The notes beneath the pieces were generated by a model. It was not told where the DNA came from. It ran no database searches and saw only the letters and a list, made by a program, of their open reading frames with translations. Below are positions 58,912 to 64,000 of a DNA stretch of 64,000 nt, piece after piece (the first letter of the stretch is position 1; every line of letters starts with the position of its first letter). Position numbers and translations under genes: made by a program. The stretch spans positions 1 to 64,000 of the forward strand of contig NZ_JAXUHN010000096.1 of the NCBI RefSeq assembly GCF_035916875.1. Reading direction: 5' to 3'. Source of the DNA: Methylomicrobium sp035916875 (lineage in GTDB: Bacteria > Pseudomonadota > Gammaproteobacteria > Methylococcales > Methylomonadaceae).

Positions 58912-60480
58912 TTACAAACCATAAGCACGGATGATTTCGGAGATCGCCTGACTGGCTTTTAATTCCAAATCCTCGCGCCAGGTTTCTTCATTCTGTCCGT
59001 AGAGGATTACCCGCCGGGTGCTCAAGTCGATCGGAATGTCGCCGGCATTTCTCGAAATAATCAACACCGGCTTGGCCAGCGTATGCGCGATGCCGAGTTC
59101 ATAAAGCACATTCGGATTGCGGCCGGTAATGTCCGCGATCACAAAATCTGCCATATTGAGACTTTTCCAGATGTCGACCAGAATATCGGTCGGCGTGAAC
59201 ACGTCATCGCCGCGCACCGCTTGTACCGACAGCGCCTTGCAGGCGCCGGAAAGGATTTTGTGCACGTCGTTCGACCAGGCATGACTGAAAGGCATCACCA
59301 AGAAACATGTTTTTGTTCCGGTTTCGCCTTCATCCGCCGCCGCAACCGGAAACAGTCTTTCCGGGCCGAGAAAGATCACATCCCGCTTGAGTTTCAGCGC
59401 GGACGCGTCCAGAAAATCGAGATAACCGCCAAGTCCTGTCGATTGCAATGTCGCATAAATACGGGTATCTGCCGATTTCCAGTCCTCTGACCGGAGACGA
59501 TTATGCAGCAGGCGCTGGACATGATGTTTCAGATATTTGACCGTATCATCAAAGCGGTCGGTCAGCCACACTTCAATCACGGCCAGCGCGACCACGAATA
59601 ACACCGCATAAAACGATTTCCAAACCCGATGAATCGGCAAAAAGCCCACCGCGACCGCCAACAGCAATCCGCCCAGCGACAAGAGTATCAGCACCGCCGA
59701 CAGGCCCGACCGCCCCTTGCCTAATTCCTGACTGCCGTTCGCTTGCAGTTGCTGACCGGAAAATCCCGTGAACGCCGCCAGCATCAATAACTGCCCAAAC
59801 ATCCAGACCGCCTCGATTCCATACGGAACATCGTTCTCGCTATAGGCCAAGTCACTCGCCAACACCAACGCCGTTGCCAACAGCGTCATGTTCAAGGCCA
59901 GCGATTGCTTCAGCAGAATACAAATTAAACCGAGCACCAGCATTAGAAACTCAAAGCCGGATATCACTGCATCAAGCCTGCCTGATGCTGCGCCGAGCAA
60001 CGGCGAATAAAGCGGATAATAAAAATTGGCCAGGATTAAAAACAAGCCGGCGGACAACAGTGCAAAAACGGCCCGGGTCAACGTAGTCGGCGGATAGCAT
60101 AACCACTGTTCGAGGACCAGATAACCCCAGGCGCAAACGCCGAAAAAAGCAAAGCCGCCATAGCTGATGCTGGAATAAGGCGGCAGATCGTCATGCTTAA
60201 AATGGAAAGCACGATGAATGTTGTCGGGATCGTAGGTTGCCCATGACACGCTGAGCATAACCAGGCTCAGGCTCTGAAACAGCAGAAAAGCCCTATAAGG
60301 CTTATCGGTTTTCCAAGCGGTAAAAAACGCCGTAAACGCAGCCGCGAGCGCTACCGCCGTCTGGTCCCAATTATAAAAATTAAGGCCAAAGGACTGGTCG
60401 CCCAATACGATCCAGAGTGTCAACCAGAGCAAATAAACCGCAGCGAGCCTTCCCAACCACAAGTATGCCGGCACCTTCAT
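58912..60480 (-). CDS. Multi-pass membrane protein with C-terminal nucleoside-deoxyribosyltransferase-like (TIR-like) domain
   Basis: A 522-residue protein in two parts. Residues 1-310 hold about nine or ten membrane helices (for example 10-26, 64-80, 136-152, 176-192, 196-211, 258-280, 290-306). After a linker, residues 390-522 form a Rossmann-like domain with CFLVMPFSHAWSND (392-405), VRGDDVFTP, ADFVIADITGRNPNVLYELGIAHTLAKPVLIIS (444-476). The DxTxRNPNVxYELGxAH run marks the deoxyribosyltransferase/DRHyd superfamily, whose members cleave nucleotides or NAD-like molecules and often act in signalling or defence. The gene precedes the SCO-MauG gene by 10 bases. Confidence 0.8.
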   Translation of the reverse strand: MKVPAYLWLGRLAAVYLLWLTLWIVLGDQSFGLNFYNWDQTAVALAAAFTAFFTAWKTDKPYRAFLLFQSLSLVMLSVSWATYDPDNIHRAFHFKHDDLPPYSSISYGGFAFFGVCAWGYLVLEQWLCYPPTTLTRAVFALLSAGLFLILANFYYPLYSPLLGAASGRLDAVISGFEFLMLVLGLICILLKQSLALNMTLLATALVLASDLAYSENDVPYGIEAVWMFGQLLMLAAFTGFSGQQLQANGSQELGKGRSGLSAVLILLSLGGLLLAVAVGFLPIHRVWKSFYAVLFVVALAVIEVWLTDRFDDTVKYLKHHVQRLLHNRLRSEDWKSADTRIYATLQSTGLGGYLDFLDASALKLKRDVIFLGPERLFPVAAADEGETGTKTCFLVMPFSHAWSNDVHKILSGACKALSVQAVRGDDVFTPTDILVDIWKSLNMADFVIADITGRNPNVLYELGIAHTLAKPVLIISRNAGDIPIDLSTRRVILYGQNEETWREDLELKASQAISEIIRAYGL

Positions 60481-60742
60481 CTGTTTGCATCCTCTTCCCA
60501 GCCTTAAATTTTAAGCTTATCAGCCAATTTTAACGCTGTCGACATCAGAGATCGCAAATTCCCAAGATATCCGATTGAATGCGAAGCATAATCGATTCGC
60601 CGTCGATCAGCACCCGCTGAATAAAGAAAGTTGCTGAAGTTTACAATGCAAGAGAGTCGCCGCCCGATGGCGGCGACATGAAGCCGGCTTTATCCTAGAC
60701 AAACGCCGGGACTTTGGTCGGAAAGGAATAAAACGCGGAAAA

Positions 60743-61066
60743 TCAGCCGGCAACGGAAGCAGCGGCCTCCAGCATTTTAGCCAGTTCGCCTTTTTGGTAT
60801 AAATCGGTCATGATGTCGCAACCGCCGACCAGTTCGCCCGAGATATATAACTGCGGATAGGTAGGCCAATTCGAATAACTTTTCAACGCCTCGCGCAATT
60901 CGGGATCTTCAAAAATATTCACATAGGCATATTTTGCGCCGCAAGAATCCAGAATGTGCACAGCCTGGCCTGAAAAACCGCATTGCGGAAAATCGGGCGA
61001 GCCTTTCATGTAAAGGACTACGGAATTCGATTCTAACTGGGATTTGATTCTGTCAATGACACTCAT
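60743..61066 (-). CDS. grxD: Monothiol glutaredoxin, Grx4 type
   Basis: Grx4-type glutaredoxins carry [2Fe-2S] clusters bound with glutathione and BolA proteins in iron-sulphur cluster delivery. The 107-residue protein has VVLYMKGSPDFPQCGFSGQAV, with the monothiol CGFS active site (about 31-34), SNWPTYPQLYISGELVGGCDIMTDLYQKGEL and the family length. ATG 61066 follows a suitable site; four upstream codons are ignored. It is divergent from argD. Confidence 0.95.
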   Translation of the reverse strand: MSVIDRIKSQLESNSVVLYMKGSPDFPQCGFSGQAVHILDSCGAKYAYVNIFEDPELREALKSYSNWPTYPQLYISGELVGGCDIMTDLYQKGELAKMLEAAASVAG

Positions 61067-61148
61067 TTTTGTTAACACTCAAATAAAGGAAAGCGGTTGA
61101 TTCTAGCAAGTTTGCGCGCATTAAAAAAGCAAATCTTTACGCCGCTAC

Positions 61149-61177
61149 TTGCCTGATAGTCAATAGAAATTTATAAT
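61149..61177 (+). promoter_or_regulatory. Candidate sigma-70 promoter of argD-argF
   Basis: TTGCCT and TATAAT are 17 bases apart, 63 bases before the argD ATG. The -10 box is perfect. An ARG-box (ArgR site) was not recognised, but I cannot scan for degenerate ones by eye with confidence. Confidence 0.6.
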
Positions 61178-61239
61178 CGAGCCTTTTTTTCTGCTGGCCG
61201 CGATAAGTCGCCGGTTTTTCTCGTTTACAGGCAATTGAA

Positions 61240-62427
61240 ATGAGTAGTCACATCATGCCAACTTATGGGCGCCTGCCGGTGACCTTTGCGCGCGGGTCCG
61301 GCGCGTGGTTGTGGGACACCGACGGCAAGCGCTATCTGGACGCCTTGTCCGGCATTGCGGTTTGCAGTCTGGGACATGCGCACCCGGCCGTGCACCGCGC
61401 AATCTGTAAACAGAGCGAAACCCTTTTGCATACGTCGAACGTTTACGGCATCGCGGTGCAGGAAACGCTGGCTTCCAGGCTCGCCGAATTGAGCGGCATG
61501 GATAACGTGTTTTTCTGCAATTCCGGCGCCGAAGCGAACGAAGCCGCGATCAAAATCGCGCGCAAATACGGCCACAGTCTGGGCATCGATGTTCCTCGGA
61601 TCATCGTGATGGAAAAAAGTTTCCACGGACGCACACTGGCCACCTTGAGCGCGACCGGCAACCCGAAAGTACAGCAAGGTTTCGAACCTTTGGTCGAAGG
61701 CTTCATCCGCGTACCTTATAACGACGTGGCGGCGATCGAACAGGCGTTGACCCAAAACAGCGGAGTGGTCGCGATTCTGGTCGAACCGGTACAGGGCGAA
61801 GGCGGCGTGAATGTGCCGGCGGCCGATTATCTGAACCGGATACGCGCCCTTTGCGACCGGCACCATTTATTAATGATGCTGGATGAAATCCAGACCGGCG
61901 TCGGCCGCACCGGTAAATTTCTCGCCTTCCAGCACAACGGCATACTGCCCGATGTGGTAACGCTCGCGAAAGCCTTGGGCAATGGCGTCCCGATCGGCGC
62001 CTGTCTCGCGCACGGCAAGGCCGCGCAGGTTCTGACCGCGGGTAACCACGGCTCGACCTTCGGCGGCAACCTGCTTGCCTGTAGCGCGGCTTTGGCAGTC
62101 TTGGAAACGCTGGAGCAGGAGAATCTGATTGAACGGGCGGAGCGGCAAGGTCGCGCCATCCACGCGACATTGACCGAAAGCCTTAGCGGCATCCTGGGCA
62201 TTGTCGATATTCGCCACAAAGGCATGATGATCGGCATCGAACTGGATCGGCCTTGCGGCGATCTGGTCTCCCTCGCTCTGGAGCAAGGCCTGTTGATCAA
62301 CGTGACCAATGAAAAAACGATTCGTCTGCTGCCGCCATTGATTATTGACGATGCGCAAATCGAATTGCTCGCCGCCACCTTATCCGGCCTTATTAAAGAC
62401 TATACCGCACAAGTTGTAACACTATGA
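61240..62427 (+). CDS. argD: Acetylornithine aminotransferase ArgD
   Basis: ArgD makes N-acetylornithine from N-acetylglutamate semialdehyde with PLP. The 395-residue class III aminotransferase has PVTFARGSGAWLWDTDGKRYLDALSGIAVCSLGHAHP, FCNSGAEANEAAIKIAR, VEPVQGEGGVNVPAADYL, LLMMLDEIQTGVGRTG and the PLP lysine in VTLAKALGNGVPIGA. The start may be ATG 61240 or 61255. Its stop overlaps argF by 4 bases. It could also act on N-succinyl-diaminopimelate semialdehyde (DapC); it is not a good candidate for the missing BioA, which is a different family branch. Confidence 0.93.
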   Translation: MSSHIMPTYGRLPVTFARGSGAWLWDTDGKRYLDALSGIAVCSLGHAHPAVHRAICKQSETLLHTSNVYGIAVQETLASRLAELSGMDNVFFCNSGAEANEAAIKIARKYGHSLGIDVPRIIVMEKSFHGRTLATLSATGNPKVQQGFEPLVEGFIRVPYNDVAAIEQALTQNSGVVAILVEPVQGEGGVNVPAADYLNRIRALCDRHHLLMMLDEIQTGVGRTGKFLAFQHNGILPDVVTLAKALGNGVPIGACLAHGKAAQVLTAGNHGSTFGGNLLACSAALAVLETLEQENLIERAERQGRAIHATLTESLSGILGIVDIRHKGMMIGIELDRPCGDLVSLALEQGLLINVTNEKTIRLLPPLIIDDAQIELLAATLSGLIKDYTAQVVTL

Positions 62428-63326
62428 AAGTCAGACATTTCATCAGCTTGCTCGACATTACCGGCTATGAATTCCGGAAACTGATCAATCGAGCAATCGA
62501 ACTCAAAAAACATCGCGATCCCAATTTTGAGCCGTTGAAAGGCAAGGTGCTCGCGATGGTTTTTGAAAAATCCTCGACCCGCACGCGTGTTTCGTTCGAA
62601 GCCGGCATGGCGCATTTCGGCGGCAGTTCGATGTTTCTTTCGCCTCGTGATACCCAACTGGGCCGCGGCGAACCCATCGAAGACAGCGCCAGGGTAATCT
62701 CCAGCATGGTCGATTGCGTGATGCTGCGCACCCACAGCCATGAAATGGTGACGAATTTCGCATTGAATTCCAGGGTACCGGTAATCAATGGACTGACCGA
62801 TGAGCAGCACCCTTGCCAGTTGTTGGCCGACATGCAGACCTATTTCGAAAAGCGCGGCGACATCAAGGGCAAAACGGTCGCTTGGATCGGGGACGGTAAC
62901 AACATGTGCCATTCCTATATTCATGCCGCGATGCTTCTCGACTTTCGCCTGCATCTCGCCTGCCCGGACGGCTACCGTCCAAATCAGACGATCGTACAAG
63001 CGGCCGGCGATCATGTGCGGTTTTTCGCCGCGCCGATCGATGCGGCCAAGGACGCCGACCTTCTTGTCACCGATGTCTGGGCCAGCATGGGGCAAGAAAA
63101 AGAACAAAAATTGCGCGAAGCGGCTTTCAAGGATTATCAAATCACAGCTGATATCATGCACGCCGCAAAGCCGGATGCGCTGTTCATGCATTGCCTGCCC
63201 GCGCACCGCGGCGAGGAAGTCGCGGCCAGTGTGATCGACGGCCCGCAAAGCGTCGTTTTCGAAGAAGCCGAAAACCGTCTGCATGCGCAAAAAGCACTGC
63301 TCGAATTTCTCATCTGCGGAAAATAA
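62424..63326 (+). CDS. argF: Ornithine carbamoyltransferase ArgF
   Basis: ArgF forms citrulline from ornithine and carbamoyl phosphate. The 300-residue protein has the carbamoyl-phosphate site FEKSSTRTRVSFEAGM (about 46-61), GRGEPIEDSARVISSMVDCVMLRTHSH, VINGLTDEQHPCQLLADMQTY, VAWIGDGNNMCHSYI and the ornithine-binding HCLPAHRGEEVAASVIDGPQS. It is translationally coupled with argD through an ATGA overlap. Confidence 0.96.
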   Translation: MKVRHFISLLDITGYEFRKLINRAIELKKHRDPNFEPLKGKVLAMVFEKSSTRTRVSFEAGMAHFGGSSMFLSPRDTQLGRGEPIEDSARVISSMVDCVMLRTHSHEMVTNFALNSRVPVINGLTDEQHPCQLLADMQTYFEKRGDIKGKTVAWIGDGNNMCHSYIHAAMLLDFRLHLACPDGYRPNQTIVQAAGDHVRFFAAPIDAAKDADLLVTDVWASMGQEKEQKLREAAFKDYQITADIMHAAKPDALFMHCLPAHRGEEVAASVIDGPQSVVFEEAENRLHAQKALLEFLICGK

Positions 63327-63365
63327 CGTTAAAATTTCAACTCCCCCGCCCCCTCAAGAGATCCC

Positions 63366-64000
63366 ATGGTTAAACGTCTATTCCTCACTGCTTTGCTGAT
63401 GATCGGCGCCACCCATGCGGGAGAGACGCCCAAGACCGTCTATGTGACAGACACCCACATCATTGCGTTGCGCAGCGAGGCAAGCAATAAAGGGGCCGTG
63501 GTGCGCATACTGGAGACCGGCGCTCCGCTGACCGTATTGGAAATCAACAAGAAAAGCGGTTATTCCCGCATACGTCTGCAAGACGGCACCGAGGGTTATA
63601 TCCTAACCAACAACACGGCAAAAGAGCCACCGAGCCAGACGCAACCGGCGTCGACCACAAAAGAGAACGCGACGCTGAAATCCGAAAACGCGGCGATGAA
63701 GCTCGAGCTGATCAAGCTGAAACAGTTCATCACGCCCGGCACCACGCTCGAACAATCCCTGAGCAAGGAACGGGATCAATTGGCCCGCGAACTCAGCGAC
63801 CTCAAAGAAACCGCTGCCGAGGCGGCCCAGATCAAGGCTGAGCGCGACGATTATCAGGAACGCTACGTGCAGATCGAAAAAGAAGTCAAGCAACTGGAAC
63901 GTGAAAACGAAGCATTGAAGGATCGCACCGAGCAGGACTGGTTTCTCTATGGCGGCCTCGTCGCCTCCCTCGGCATGTTTTTGGGCTTCGTTCTGCCGAA
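63366..64000 (+). CDS. SH3-domain protein with coiled coil, TIGR04211-like (runs off the right edge)
   Basis: At least 211 residues are visible. A signal peptide (MVKRLFLTALLMIGATHA) precedes a bacterial SH3 domain (about 20-75; KTVYVTDTHIIALRSEASNKGAVVRILETGAPLTVLEIN, GYSRIRLQDGTEGYI). A linker and a long coiled coil (about 100-190; LIKLKQFITPG, LAKERDQLARELSDLKETAAE) follow, then a C-terminal membrane segment begins near 195 (WFLYGGLVASLGMFLGFVLP). The family is widespread in gammaproteobacteria with no known role; it may help anchor or sense the cell wall. The C-terminus lies beyond the window. Confidence 0.88.
   Translation, partial: MVKRLFLTALLMIGATHAGETPKTVYVTDTHIIALRSEASNKGAVVRILETGAPLTVLEINKKSGYSRIRLQDGTEGYILTNNTAKEPPSQTQPASTTKENATLKSENAAMKLELIKLKQFITPGTTLEQSLSKERDQLARELSDLKETAAEAAQIKAERDDYQERYVQIEKEVKQLERENEALKDRTEQDWFLYGGLVASLGMFLGFVLP

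Overview
The window looks like chromosomal DNA of a gammaproteobacterium. The linked set hfq-hflX-hflK-hflC-hisZ-purA, a bioBFHCD operon and an argD-argF pair are standard gammaproteobacterial arrangements. An HpnN-like hopanoid RND transporter and a SCO/MauG-type redox protein would suit the methanotroph order Methylococcales, but no methane-oxidation gene is present, so the order is an inference. There is no integrase, transposase, rRNA, tRNA or CRISPR array that I can support.

Layout. 1-515 is the start of ftsH (minus) behind a heat-shock-type promoter. 851-10840 is one ~10 kb minus-strand tellurite/stress (Ter) operon: terD, terE, a TerD-VWA terF-like gene, a terZ-like gene, then an ATP-grasp enzyme, two phosphoribosyltransferase-type proteins (one ending in TRSP, one in a PELOTA-like domain), a HAD phosphatase and a C-C lyase-like TIM barrel, then terA and terB. 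TerC is not among them. 11038-14754 holds an exported protein of unknown function, the murein endopeptidase mepA, a cN-I-type 5'-nucleotidase and a zinc-ribbon protein. 15193-22920 carries galU, purA, hisZ, hflC, hflK, hflX and hfq, with a strong intrinsic terminator between hflC and hisZ.

24386-27910 is a five-gene operon of an MglA-like small GTPase, a Roadblock/LC7 protein, a second possible Roadblock-type protein, a receiver-like protein and a FimV/TPR-like protein; a perfect CRP-type palindrome lies upstream. rlmJ, an RMD1-family gene and a His/Gly-rich exported protein follow. 31070-33842 holds a GNAT acetyltransferase, a phage tail-collar protein and an exported DNRLRE protein with about 70 collagen Gly-X-Y triplets. 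34709-50522 is mostly housekeeping: uvrA, nhaD, tatA, an AI-2E permease, a CNNM/CBS protein, apbE, an HpnN-like RND protein, marC, corA, glpD and comF.

50575-55232 is bioBFHCD, with a promoter inside the divergent comF and a weak BirA-like dyad. galE follows. 56994-60480 is a two-gene operon pairing a SCO-MauG fusion with a membrane protein that ends in a nucleoside-deoxyribosyltransferase-like (TIR-like) domain. The window closes with a monothiol glutaredoxin, argD-argF and the start of an SH3-domain protein.

The least described pieces are the Ter operon with its metabolite module, the GTPase/Roadblock operon, the collagen/tail-collar locus and the SCO-MauG/TIR-like pair. Start codons were moved inward from the longest open frame wherever a ribosome-binding site, signal peptide or neighbour overlap supported it.
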